A DNA stretch of 64,000 bases from NCBI RefSeq assembly GCF_963924675.1, contig NC_089225.1, positions 86,525,951-86,589,950 on the forward strand, written 5' to 3'. The notes under the pieces are model-generated. The model was not told the DNA's origin and ran no database searches. It saw only the letters and a list, made by a program, of their open reading frames with translations. The DNA comes from Phocoena phocoena. Its lineage: Eukaryota; Chordata; Mammalia; Artiodactyla; Phocoenidae. Positions 35,453-46,482 of the stretch are shown piece after piece. Each line of letters opens with the position of its first letter. Within the stretch, counting starts at the first letter, position 1. Both the position numbers and the translations under genes were made by a program.

Positions 35453-36084
35453 TAAATAATTTGCTCAAAGTAACTGAGATCTTCCTACTGTAAACCTAAT
35501 TTACTTTCCATTACATCAAGTTAACTGAATATTTTAATGAACTGACCAACCACTGAGTTCTGATTGCATCAGATAAGAATAAATCAAAATAAAATTGAAT
35601 AAATAGATGAATACATAAGCAAACTAACTTAAAGGAAATAAACTAAAATGTCAGCATATTAGGCCAATGGCCTAATTATAGATTAAATTTTTATGTAATA
35701 TAGTTATAGATAATAGTTTATATTTTATATTTATACTTTATTTTATTTATTATTTTACACTTACATTTAACATATATTTTAATTTCTACTGACCCCATTA
35801 TTTGTGTTTTCTATCCTGGGAAATCCCTTCCTGATACCAGGTTACCTGGGAGGCAAACGTAATCAGAATGCTGATTGGTGAGCACAGACTGAAAATTACT
35901 TTGGAATGATATTCTATGCAAACTCTAGAAAAACCCAATGAAGTATCCCTACTCCATAGCCAAATACACTGCTTTGATGACCAGACAATGGTATTCCTAA
36001 ATTCAGTACCCTACCACCATCAAAAGTTCCTTTGCAGTGAGGAAAGTGATGAGGAAGAAAATTGATAAGCTATATATAACAGGC
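35453..36084. other. Unique DNA with an AT-rich core
   Basis: At 35690-35800 the sequence is almost pure A/T with repeated 'tttatatt' and 'attttattta' words. No gene or named repeat is seen in the rest. Confidence 0.45.
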
Positions 36085-36250
36085 AGAATGGCCCCCCCAG
36101 AGATGTCCAAGCCCTGATCCCTGGAACCTGTGAATCTGTTTCCCTATGACAAAAGGGACTTTGCAGATATAATTAAGGTTATGGATATAGATTATCTAGG
36201 TGGGCCCAATCTAATCATATGAACCCTTAGAGGCAGTGAATTGCATTTTC
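36085..36250 (+). mobile_element. MLT1-type LTR fragment, plus strand
   Basis: The left part of an MLT1D-like LTR: 'ggcagaatggcccccccaga', 'gatgtccaagccctgatccc', 'gaacctgtgaatctgtttcc', 'aaaagggactttgcagatat' and 'aggtgggcccaatctaatca'. It is truncated on the right. Confidence 0.8.
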
Positions 36251-36829
36251 TGTCATATACCTATTTATATGCTCTACATCTCAACATTAAACATTTATTT
36301 CTTGTATAATTAGGAAAAAAATGTTGTCAATTTAGATGAAAAGAAAAGAAGGGAAATAGAAACATAACTCCCAAAACTATAGGATCTGAGAATGGAGCAG
36401 GCTGATTGGAGGTAGGCAGAGGAGGAGATGGCAGACAATTTATTTGTCGGGACTATTTAGGTGCAAGTATTAAAAACTAGCTTGGGTCATGTGCCCATCC
36501 TTGGGTCAATTATAGTTTCCAGAAGGGTAGTGCACCAACTCTGGGTGGAAGAGCCACCGAATCCATGTGGAGTGTGGGACAAGCAGATACCCAAAGAAGG
36601 GGATAGCCATTAACAAAAGCAGGAGTAAAGAAATGCTTACTAGTAGAAACAGGCTCCCTTCCCATGTCTCTAACCCTAACAGAAAAAGAGGCATGGCCAA
36701 GGGGACATAAAGAATGGTCAGAGAGGAGTAAAGATCATGATGAGCTCGGTTTTAAACACATTCAAATCTTGGTGCCAATGTTGCCTCCAGTGTAGATACT
36801 CTAAAGGCAACTTGAAATGGGATAATAGG
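36251..36829. other. Unique non-coding DNA
   Basis: No named repeat. The stretch near 36470-36620 ('gggtcatgtgcccatccttg') may belong to the same old dispersed repeat as the following segment. Confidence 0.35.
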
Positions 36830-37480
36830 TAATAAGATTTGCAAACCATCTGCAGTGACATGGTAACTGAAACAGTTTTATCAGAACTCTTTTTATGTCA
36901 AGGGACAAAAATCCACCTCAAATTACTTAAGAACAAAGCAACTGAAAAAGTCCCAAGTAAAATCCAGAGGCTCAGCTGGATCTACATGCTCAAAAAATCA
37001 GCTATCTGTCTTGCCCCATCTTCTCAGTTCTGCTTTGTCTGTGTTGACTTCATTCCCAGGTATGCTCTTCCCACAAGACGGCGAGAGAACCTCCAACAAT
37101 CTGAGCATTCATCTTACCAGTTTAGTGACACCAGTGGAAAGAGAGCCTTTGCAACTCTTCCCAGAAAAGTCCTGGTGCCCTTTGGACTGCTTTTTGGCCA
37201 CATCTTGAACCAATCCCTATGGCAAGAGAGAAAAAAAATATATGGATGGGTCAGCCCTGGATCATATGCCCAACACTGGAACGAGGAGGAAAGGCCGGCA
37301 AAAGTGTGTCAACGGAAAATGAGAGATAAGCATAAGAAGCGGGCCCAGAGAAAAGTCTTTCTCCCTTTCCTCTTTCTTTTGACTTCACCATGGTCCCCAC
37401 CCAGGATGTCGATTGAGGTGGTCTGTATCTTCTGCTGGGCACTCTATGACTGCTCACTTACGTACCCAGATTAGATTTGT
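36830..37480 (-). repeat. Probable old dispersed repeat containing a 211-codon open frame
   Basis: The plus strand resembles a repeat consensus I have seen but cannot name: 'gcaaaccatctgcagtgaca', 'gggacaaaaatccacctcaa', 'ttctgctttgtctgtgttga', 'ttcccacaagacggcgagag' and 'ccagtttagtgacaccagtg'. The orientation given is arbitrary. A plus-strand frame of 211 codons (36839-37474) is the longest outside L1 but has no known domain, no signal peptide and no support as a gene. Confidence 0.35.
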
Positions 37481-37816
37481 ACATCTACCTCCTTGTCATT
37501 ATAACATAGGGAGTGGTTCAGTGTCCTGGACCCCGGTTTGGCACCTGTACAATCCTCTCTTGATGAAAATCCTGATGCAGTTGGTTTTCCTCCAAATGTA
37601 TGCGAAACACATTATGCTCCTTTGATCACAGTTACGCAAAGAACCAGATGTTTACTTTTCATTATCTTACAGGTAACAGTTGGTGTTTGCATGACCTACC
37701 TCGTACTTCACTGTCCTTTTCCTTTGAATTCTGTTTTGGGGTGTGTGTTCACATGCACAACTATGATTTTTCTCAGATGATTTTTCTTAGATTGAACTCA
37801 AACATACTAACATAGT

Positions 37817-38445
37817 GTTTTGGTTTTCTACCGCTAAAGCAACAAATTACCACAAATTTAAAGGCTTAAAACAACCCTCAAAACAAAACATTTATTATCT
37901 CCCAACTTCGTGGATCAGAAGTCTGGGCAGAGCATGACTCAACTGGCTCTTCTGCTCTAGGTTTCACAGATCAGATCAAGGTGTGGGCCGAGCTGCTTTC
38001 CTGTCTGGAGGCTCTAGGGAAGAATCTGCCCACAAGTTATTCAAGTTGTTGTTAGAATTTTGTTCCCTGGGGTTGCAGGGTTGAGGCCCTGTTTGCTTAA
38101 CGGCTCTCAGCCAAGGGCTGCCCTGCACTCCTAAAGGCCTCTCTTCAGGCCGCATAGGTGGTTCCTACACTCAGTACAAGCAGCAGCACTTCAAACCCTC
38201 CTCACGCTCGGAATCGCTCTGATTCCCTCTCGTGTCTCCGATTCTACCACGTGTCTTCGACTCCAACCAGAGAATCTTCTCTGCTTTGAAGGGCTTCTGG
38301 AATTACACTGGGCCCACTTGGATAATCCATGTCTATAATCTTAGCTGCAGATGCAAAATCCTTTTTGTTATACAAGAAAGTATATTCACAGGCTCCAGGG
38401 ATCAGGGCTTGGACATCTTTGGGGGACCATTCTGCCTTTTACATA
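37817..38445 (-). mobile_element. MLT1-type LTR (ERVL-MaLR), minus strand
   Basis: Reverse complement of an MLT1D-like LTR: 'gcaacaaattaccacaaatt' and 'taaaggcttaaaacaaccct' at the left; 'tctggaggctctagggaaga' in the middle; 'tgggcccacttggataatcc', 'gcttggacatctttggggga' and 'ccattctgcctttta' at the right. Both LTR edges are present and no internal sequence adjoins, so it is a solo LTR. Confidence 0.8.
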
Positions 38446-39738
38446 TAGTTTATCAATTTTGTTGCTCACCACTTTCTCCACTCCAAAGGAACTCATACTT
38501 CTGATGGTAAAAGAGTACCAAATATTGAGATTCCATGATCTGGTCATCAAATCATATATTCAGTTGTGGAGTATGGATATTTCATCGGGCTTTTCTAGAG
38601 TTTACATAAAACTTCCTCCCAAAGCAATTTTCACTCTATGCTCACCAGTCAGCATTCTGATTAAATTCACCTCCAGGTAAGTTGATATCAGGAAGGGACA
38701 TTTCAGGATAGAGAATGCAAATAATTCAGTAGAAATTAAAATATAACTATAAATTAATATATAAATGTAAAATTATATATATTGATAAAGTAAAATGATG
38801 ACATTCGGCTGTCAACTGGAATTGATCACGTGAGTCAATAACCAAAAGAATGATCGTGTCTAGGAGTACTTAAAACACTCAGCGTCCTCACTTCAAATGA
38901 GTTGATCCCCTGAGAGGTTGTGTCACTAGAGCCATACATCAGCCTTATCGTGGTCTCCCTCCCCACAAATCACCACTGAACAGAGATATTGGAAAATAAT
39001 TTTTATACAGATGTTAACAGACATAACATAATCATAGGACCTTCTCCAAGAGTGTCTATCAAGACAGAAGAGTCAATAGACCAGGATCTTGTGAGAAGAC
39101 ACTGGTTATTAGTAGGTAGGGATGAAGAAAGGGGTAATGGATATCCCAACCTGGGAGGAATGAGCCATTCTGTAAGAGGTACTTAGCCTGCCTCTCTTAG
39201 CGTCTTGACTGTAATTGTTAATGAGATCCATTTGGCATCCCGAGCAATTCCTGGGGATGTTATTTATCAATGGATATTATAAATATAACTAATGAATCCC
39301 ACCCTGTGGAATGGGAACAAAAACCCATGTGCATATCTGTACACATATATATGCATACACATATTATACTTGTGTGTATATATTTAAATAGGATTCTGTG
39401 TGGGCTTGGTGTTCATTTCCAATCCCTTAGGGCTCTGCTGCATCCCATGCTCATGCCATCTGTGTGGCCAGTGGATCTCCATCAGAGTCCTAAATCCTGC
39501 CCCTTTTGTATTCGTGCCATCTTGGTTGTCAAGCTGCCATACTTTTATATTATCATTTGACACCAAACACTACTTTTCCTAATTTGTCATGGCTAAACTT
39601 CTGGGGAATGGCTAAACTTTTTGTCATGGGGAATGCGTGCTCCCCATCCACTGCTTCATCATGTCACATCAGAATTCTTGGGAAAAAGTACTACTTTTAT
39701 TACTATATTACTTTCTTCTGTAATTTTTTTTTTTTTAC
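38446..39738. other. Unique non-coding DNA
   Basis: About 1.3 kb. AT-rich short repeats lie near 38740-38790 ('taaattaatatataaatgta') and CA/TA-rich sequence near 39335-39390. No gene seen. Confidence 0.4.
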
Positions 39739-39755
39739 TATTTTTGTACTTTTTT

Positions 39756-39975
39756 TTTTTTTGTCTGTTTGTTTGTTTGTTTTGCGGTACACGGGCCTCT
39801 CACTGTTGTGGCCTCTCCCGTTGCGGAGCACAGGCTGCAGACACGCAGGCTCAGCGGCCATGGCCCACGGGCCCAGCCGCTCCGCGGCACGTGGGATCCT
39901 CCCGGACCGGGGCACGAACCCGTGTCCCCTGCATCGGCAGGCGGACCCTCAACCACTGCGCCACCAGGGAAGCCC
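39756..39975 (-). mobile_element. CHR-type tRNA-derived SINE
   Basis: Minus-orientation CHR SINE. The tail region holds T with a (GTTT)n run; the body starts 'gcggtacacgggcctctcac' and ends 'ccaccagggaagccc'. An exact 17 bp target-site duplication, tatttttgtactttttt, lies at 39739-39755 and 39976-39992. Confidence 0.96.
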
Positions 39976-40284
39976 TATTTTTGTACTTTTTTGTTTACAG
40001 TTATTTATTGTTGTATTACTTTTTTCATTCTGCTAGAATTTCTGCACTAACTGTAGACTCTTAAATCACCTGTTTAGGAAGAGAACCTGGAGGTCAAAGA
40101 GGAAAGAAGAGCCACTGGCCAAACTCCACTTGCAGCTGGACACCATGAATATATCATAGAACAGGTTGACTGCCTACGACTTTCATAAAAGCTTGATTTT
40201 CATTAGATTTCCCCTCCAACTTTTTCATAATCTAGGCTTCCTACCCTGTGTTAATTATAGTTCTGACCCCAAACCAACAAACTA

Positions 40285-40450
40285 AGAGGCTGCACGTTGT
40301 GATGGAAAGTGTGCTCGACCAGACGCCAAAAACTGTGAGGTTTGGGGCCAACTCTGGAGCAAACCAGCTGTGTGACCTTGAACAAGTCACTGCATCTCTC
40401 AGAACCGTTGTTCCCTCACTTCTTTAATGAACAGTTAATAAAATTATGCC
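40285..40450 (+). repeat. MIR SINE relic
   Basis: Plus-orientation MIR: 'gtgatggaaagtgtgctcga', 'gctgtgtgaccttgaacaag', 'tcactgcatctctcagaacc' and 'aacagttaataaaattatgc'. Confidence 0.85.
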
Positions 40451-41770
40451 TATGATTTCCTCCCAGTCTACGTTATGTTATTCTTTGACCCTGATTCCCT
40501 TTCTTCTTACAAGTAATATACTCTATATAACAAGATAATCTACGATTCTTATAAACCAGGCTAAGTTTTTATTACTACTTCCTACTAAACATAAATTACT
40601 GCTCGTGAACTATATAACACTAAAAATGAACACTACATGCAATTTCAAACACAATTCTGTTAAATTTATTTCAGGTATGATTCAGCAAATGAGGTATTTA
40701 ACATACCACTGTGAGGGTAAACCTTGGTTTTAAACCCCAGCAAATAAAAACTGGATCTGAAAAACTGGAGCTAAGATTGGCTGGGGTCCATCATCTTTAT
40801 GAGAGTAGAGGGACTTAGAATATACCATTTGCCTAAGGACCAGGCAGATAATCTGGAACAAGAGGGCAGGGGGTGGGAAATTGGTGGGAAAATTAAAGAT
40901 ACATTTTCCCCAGCTGTTTGATTTTTCATGCTGTTGAGTTTTGAGGTTATAGTATGTAACTCGAATATGAAACATCCCTGGGAGGAAAGGAACTCTAAAA
41001 TTATGTTAGTTGTAGAATTATAACTAGGTGTAAAGCAAAGAAAGTAGTTATCTATTATTCATTCCTTCTGAATAGACATTTCCTGTCTGTGAATACAAAG
41101 CATGACTAGAATTCACTTGCTGAAACTTGGAGATGCTATGAGAGGACATTTCATTTTCATTTGATCTGCCCTTGTGTATGATAATGGAGCTTCTTTAAAC
41201 TACTGAGAGCTGGTCTGTTCTCCATATATTGCACCCCGGAAAAATTACTCCTTCCCCTGGCCCCATGGGGGTGGGGAGGGGGTGAAATTAACCTTAGAGA
41301 GTTGTCGTGTCTTGCCCAAGGTCATCCCAAGGCTCTGTCTCCTTAGGCAACTCTAGCCACAAAAATCAGTTAAGCTAGTTAGCTACGTATCTATATGTGA
41401 CTGCCTATATTACATGAAGGATTTCTCTTACTGATACCCGATGCCACCCAACCAGCAAGCCAGATTGACCAAAAATTAACCTACCTCCTTGTTCATTCCA
41501 AGTGTCTCTAGGTATTGAGTGAGCCTGTGAAGGTGACTTCTCTTTAGCATGGTGACAGAAAAGAAATGTCTTGCTAGAGACAGTGTGTGGACACAGATGA
41601 GCTTCATGCTCAGTTGCTAAATCAAGTGCACTGTCTCCTGACCAAGGCCTTCATCTGAACCAAAGCACAGAACCACAAGCTGCAAGAACCTCCATAAACA
41701 GAGATAAGACTTCCTTTGGTTATCTTCTTTTGGTTTCTTTTTTCCTCCAATTAAATTATGCACAAAATCA
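40451..41770. other. Unique non-coding DNA
   Basis: About 1.3 kb with no named repeat. 'gtcttgcccaaggtcatccc' at about 41310 could be a MIR scrap. Confidence 0.4.
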
Positions 41771-41774
41771 ACTT

Positions 41775-41846
41775 TAATCTACTTATTAAAGTAGATTAGA
41801 ATCTAATCTACCTATTTTGACCTAGAATCTAATCTACTTATTTTCT
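41775..41846. repeat. Short inverted repeat followed by a 26 bp tandem duplication
   Basis: 'taatctactt' (41775-41784) and its exact reverse complement 'aagtagatta' (41789-41798) flank a 4 nt loop. Directly after comes a 26 bp unit starting 'agaatctaatctac' at 41798 and again at 41824. All units share the word 'aatctac'. Confidence 0.85.
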
Positions 41847-41916
41847 AAAAACTTTTAAATCAGAACATAATCTCATTGAATTGATGTGTCATCCAGTTCA
41901 AGCCCTCCAAAGATTG

Positions 41917-42020
41917 ATGGCTAGGTGGATGGATAGGTGGATGGACAGATTGGAAGCTAAGAGGATGGATGGATGGATGAATGGATGGATGATGGATGGA
42001 TAATAGATGGATAGATGAAA
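41917..42020. repeat. Imperfect (GGAT)n microsatellite
   Basis: GGAT-type units with interruptions by 'aggt', 'gaat' and 'agat' units run for about 100 bp. The minus-strand frame across it reads as a Ser/Ile/His/Pro-rich repeat and is not a gene. Confidence 0.9.
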
Positions 42021-43376
42021 TGGATTAATTCCTTTTCCTGGACTATAGTTACTGGTTCCAACTTCTAAAAGTACAGAATGTACCTCTTCATGTAGATACC
42101 CCCTTGCTAAAATCCTGCACTGATTAAAAAGTGAATGTAAATTTTCTCTGATGAGCTTTTTATCATGTTCATGAGAAGGAGAAGTCTGATATACAGTAGT
42201 AAAACAAAAATAAACAAACCTATAATTTGGAGTAGAAGCTCTGGGGAAAATAACAAGGTTTTCCAATCTGCCAGATCATAATTAACAGTGTAAAGAACTA
42301 AAGGGAAGTTCAGGAAGGAGTGCTTAAACCGCTTTGTAAATTTAAAAACAAGTAATGATCTCCATTGCTGTTCTCCAGGTTTATTCAAATTTGGACAATT
42401 AGGACAATTAAACATAAAACAGAGACAGTTCTAAAGAGGGAGCTGCAACAAAGCAGAATAATTGCTGGTACAGGCTATCAAATTTACATTAAAAAAGATT
42501 AAAAAGCTGATTTCCATTTAAAAAACAAGATCAGGCAACATCTAAAATAGATAACACAACCCGCTGAGAAAAGCTCTTTTCATCAATAAAGGAGAAGCAA
42601 AGGTGATTATACATAAGAAAACTAATCTTCTATATTGCTTTAATCACCTGAAACCACTTTAACTGTTTGTTTGGGAACTGTTATGTGAAGAAAAAAAAAT
42701 ATTTCACATAAAAGTGTCTAATTTCCAGGTTTCAATAAAACATCGACACCATCAAGATCATGCCCACATATTCTCTGTTCATCACCTGCCCTCTTCTCTA
42801 GATCCTGTCTTCTCTTGGTTACCAAATTTTTCACCAACTGCAAATCCACCCATCCTAGAACTTGAAAACTTGCCACGTAATTGGCTTAACAGATGCTTCC
42901 AGAATAGCAGTTCTGTTTATTGTTACAGCATCTCATGAACAAAGTAGATTGTAAAGCCTTTTCCTTCCTGGACTCAGTGCCTACATAGCATTTTGAGCTC
43001 TTTTCAAAGCAGAGAAAGAGCATAATTACCTGAATTTTAATATGTGCCATCACCAGATCTGTTGTTAATCACTACAGTGTGTGCGTTTGCAAGAATAGTT
43101 ATTTATTCATTAGTTCAGTACTTTCATGATTTGAGCTTGAGGAATCAGAAACACTTAAACGGAGCTCAAAGTCAGGGGATCAATTGCCATATTATATTGT
43201 TTAAAGCTTCTCGTTAAATCCCCCTAAAAGTTAAGAATTACAACTATCCCAGTCATGAATTTGGGTTGATTAAGAAAAATGGAAAGAAGTTAAAAATTGG
43301 GAGACATTCCCATTTCAGTCCATTTATATAGAAGCAATGAAATGCTGAAGATATCAAGAGCTCTCAGTATACCAAA
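42021..43376. other. Unique non-coding DNA
   Basis: About 1.35 kb with no named repeat and no gene. Short frames of 74-122 codons at 41898-42415 and 42714-42938 have no motif. Confidence 0.4.
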
Positions 43377-43878
43377 TGATGGGGCTCAGGATGTGCTACC
43401 CCAAAATATGGCACCTTGGCATATGGGATAGTTTAAGCTGAAGGAATTTGAGAACAGCAGGTGCAGGAAGGACTTTCTGACCTTCCCCCAAAGCAGGTAA
43501 TAAGATGGTCATGTGAGAGATGCCCTCCCAAATATGTCCTCCCTGAGGAAAGGAGCATCCTTACCTCCAAAGATGGAGGGATGCTGAGAGTAACCTGAAC
43601 CTCACTAAATTCCCCCCATTTACCACCCTTAACTCATACCCCTCTGTCCTATCACATTTTACAACTCTCCACTCTTCATCAAACCTAGGGTAAAAACACT
43701 CAGGATTAATGGTTTCTTCAGGTCTTCATTCCCTTATGAATGTTCCCATGTCACATAAAACATGAAATAAGAAAATAAGAAAGATATGCTTTTCTCTTGT
43801 TCATCTGTCTTTTGTTATAGGGGTCCCAGACAAAATCCAGAAAGGTAGAAGGGAAAGATATTTTTCCTCCCCTGCACA
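43377..43878 (+). mobile_element. LTR-like repeat (ERV1-like), copy A
   Basis: About 500 bp, beginning TGATGGGG and ending in 'ttttcctcccctgcacaaca'. It is clearly related to copy B (51488-52741). Shared landmarks are 'caggtgcaggaaggactttc', 'ggaaaggagcatccttacct', 'aaaaacactcaggattaatg', 'tttcttcaggtcttcattcc' and 'tgttcatctgtcttttgtta'. The layout, with a TATA-like 'gtaaaaacac' and later A-rich polyadenylation-like sequence, suggests a solo LTR of a class I endogenous retrovirus. Family name and target duplication are not resolved. Confidence 0.6.
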
Positions 43879-44380
43879 ACAAAGCACAGACCAAACAACA
43901 TGAATAAAAACAAAATCCAACCTTAGGGCAAGAAAGGAAGAGACGGATTTGACTTTAAACTGTTTCACAAGTCCTCTCAAAACTTGTACATACACTTCTC
44001 TAGCCCCTGTGTCTTCAAACTCTTCCTGTGAAAACTGACTGTTGTATGTTATTTATGTGGAAAAGTTCCAAATGCATGTATTGGTGAATGTTAATTTATG
44101 ATATCCTATATCTGATTTATGTAGAAGCAACACTTATAAAAAGCAACACAAGAGGTAGAGGACAAAATACGTTTAAAGACAGGCCATCAACCCTTACATA
44201 CATAGAATGAGACAACACCATAATATGAACTCAAATAATAACAGAATTCCAAAACTTTAAACCTCTCCTGGTATTTGTGGTTATACTAATATATCTCTTT
44301 CCATGTGAATAATCCTAAAACACTTGCCAGGGATGAGAGCTGCCTGGGATTGAATCCAAGAGAGAGAGTAAGCTGAAACT
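43879..44380. other. Unique non-coding DNA
   Basis: AT-rich, with no named repeat or gene. Confidence 0.4.
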
Positions 44381-44384
44381 AGAT

Positions 44385-44600
44385 TATACCATCAGTTTTG
44401 CCACTAATGTTCTCTAGGACTTGAGGTCAGTGGCTTAACCTCAGAGCATCTTAGTTTACCCATCGGCAAAAGAACCTCAATGGCTTTCCTGCCAAACTCT
44501 AAAAGAAAATGAAAAGATAAACTAGAAACTGCAAATCACTCTGAATCCCTCAGATAAAGGTCCTATAAATATTTACTACTGCTATTATTCTTACAGTAAA
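44385..44600 (+). repeat. MIR SINE relic
   Basis: Plus-orientation MIR blocks: 'caggacttgaggtcagt'-like core, 'ggcttaacctcagagcatct', 'tagtttacccatcggcaaaa' and later 'ctataaatatttactactgc'. Diverged. Confidence 0.6.
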
Positions 44601-44884
44601 ACATACTTCAGCCCCAGATACAACTATTTCAACTACACATGCCATGCAACCAGGGAGAGAAGACAAAAGCTTGCTTTCACTAAGTAGCCATATGAACCGG
44701 AATCTAGTCAGCATTCACCTGTGTAATATTTTTAAATGTCCACAATATGTTAATATATTAAATATATAAAAGACACAGCCTGTACTTTAAGAGGCATGCA
44801 AGGTAAAAGGGAATACAGGGCAAAACATAAACAATAGTAAGACACAAAAACAAACAACAAGAAGTGCTGTTAAAAAAAAAAGAA

Positions 44885-45205
44885 CAAACAATGGAGATGA
44901 ATCTCACATGTATTTAACAAGTGAAAGTGAACAGATCTATACTGGATGATTCCATTTATATGAAGTTCAAGACTGGGCACAACTAATCTATTATTAGAAG
45001 TCAAAGAGTGGTTGCCTCTTACTGCTGGTGGATGATAACAGATTGAGAAGGCACATAGGGTGCAGGAAATGTTCTAGATCTCGATCCAGGTGGTGGTTTC
45101 CTGGGAAAGAACATAGGTAAAAATTCATCATACTACACACTTAAGATGTGTGCCCTTTATGTACACTATATCACAATTTTTTTAATTTTTAAATAAAGCA
45201 AAGTT
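44885..45205 (+). repeat. Old L1-like 3' end
   Basis: 'actggatgattccatttata', 'tatgaagttcaagactgggc', 'gtcaaagagtggttgcctct', 'aaaattcatcatactacaca' and 'atgtacactatatcacaatt' form the 3' UTR of an old L1-type element in plus orientation, ending in an A/T-rich tail. Confidence 0.7.
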
Positions 45206-46158
45206 ATAGGTACCTTAAGTTTGGGCATAGTTCTGTGGAATTATAATGATGGATGTCAGGGGGATGCAGGAGTGGCTGGAGTAGCAGAGAAGGGTAGGGT
45301 CCCTCAGACAAGGTTTTAGGAGTGTGGTTTCCATGTGATGAGGGACTTGATTTGGCAAAGAGGAAGGGAGAGAGCACTTCCCACAAAGGAATAGCAAGAG
45401 GTGCCAGATGGTCCAAGACCATGTTTCCAAGTCATCAAAAACACCATGGACCTATGACTATAATGAAAGGCTCAAGAATGAAAGATCTGGCAAAATGCTC
45501 TCAGCTGAACAAATAGCGAACAGTTCTATGACTCAAGAATTTTGGTGACATAAGCTATCCCAAGATAATAAATCCAAGATTTAGGGTGAGAATATTTAAA
45601 ATCTTCTCAGAACTGGAGAAAGTCGGAACTCAAACAACTGTTCGTGTCTACAGACGTGTCAGATGCGGTCATCAAGATGGCGTCTATTTATTCCGAGAGC
45701 GTTCTGAGAAGCAGCCATGGGCAAATCAACCGCATACACATAAGAGGACGAGCACCTTTCTCTATCCACCTCTCACATTTACCATGTCTTCAAATAATAA
45801 GATTGGGAGAAGGGCTGAGCTCCCTGAAGCAGAGCCTGAGACCAGAATTCAGGGATATGTGATTTACCAAGGATGGTAAAGAGCTGTCAGGAGGTGAGGG
45901 AAGCAGGCTGGGGAAGAGGAGACATGAAGAGTGGAGGAGGGGAGGCCCCCACAGAGGTGTACCCCTTTAAGCAAGGAGTTTTGTCTTTTGTACCCATCCT
46001 GTCAATCCTTTACTACAGGCTGGGTGGAGAAGACATTAACCTCCCACAAAGAGGCTCCTGATAGCCAAGGGCAATTCTTTGGAGAAAGGGATGCTGTGCC
46101 AACCTGGTAGAGGGATCTAGGCTGGACATTGTCCACTACAGTAGCTACTTGAGCACTA
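45206..46158. other. Unclassified non-coding DNA
   Basis: A 97-codon frame at 45586-45879 has no recognised domain. The segment at about 45805-46140 ('gcagagcctgagaccagaat' to 'ggtagagggatctaggctgg') has the feel of an LTR or other dispersed repeat but I cannot name it. Confidence 0.35.
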
Positions 46159-46172
46159 TGTCCATCATCTTT

Positions 46173-46469
46173 TTTTTTTTTTTTACTTATTTTATTTATT
46201 TATTTTTGGCTGCATTGGGTCTTTGTTGCTGCATGCAGGCTTTCTCTAGTTGTGGCGAGCAGGGGCTACTCTTCGCTGGGGTGCGCGGGCTTCTCATTGT
46301 GGTGGCTTCTCTTGTTGCGGAGCACAGGCTGTAGAGTGCAGGCTCAGTAGTTGTGGCACACGGGCTTAGTTGCTCCGTGGCATGTGGGATCTTCCTGGAC
46401 CAGGGCTCGAACCCGTGTCCCCTGCATTGGCAGGTGGATTCTCAACCACTGCTCCACCAGGGATGCCCG
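46173..46469 (-). mobile_element. Older, longer CHR-related tRNA-derived SINE
   Basis: Minus-orientation SINE, about 300 bp, related to the CHR copies but with an extra part next to the tail: 'ggctgcattgggtctttgtt', 'agttgtggcgagcaggggct' and 'gcgggcttctcattgtggtg'. Its tRNA-like end reads 'ctcgaacccgtgtcccctgc' and 'ccaccagggatgccc'. A 13 bp target-site duplication, gtccatcatcttt, lies at 46160-46172 and 46470-46482. It is more diverged than the shorter CHR copies. Confidence 0.9.
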
Positions 46470-46482
46470 GTCCATCATCTTT

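Noticed and set aside
41917..42020. Possible CRISPR-like or coding repeat.
   Set aside because: It is an imperfect GGAT microsatellite in a mammalian genome; no spacer structure.
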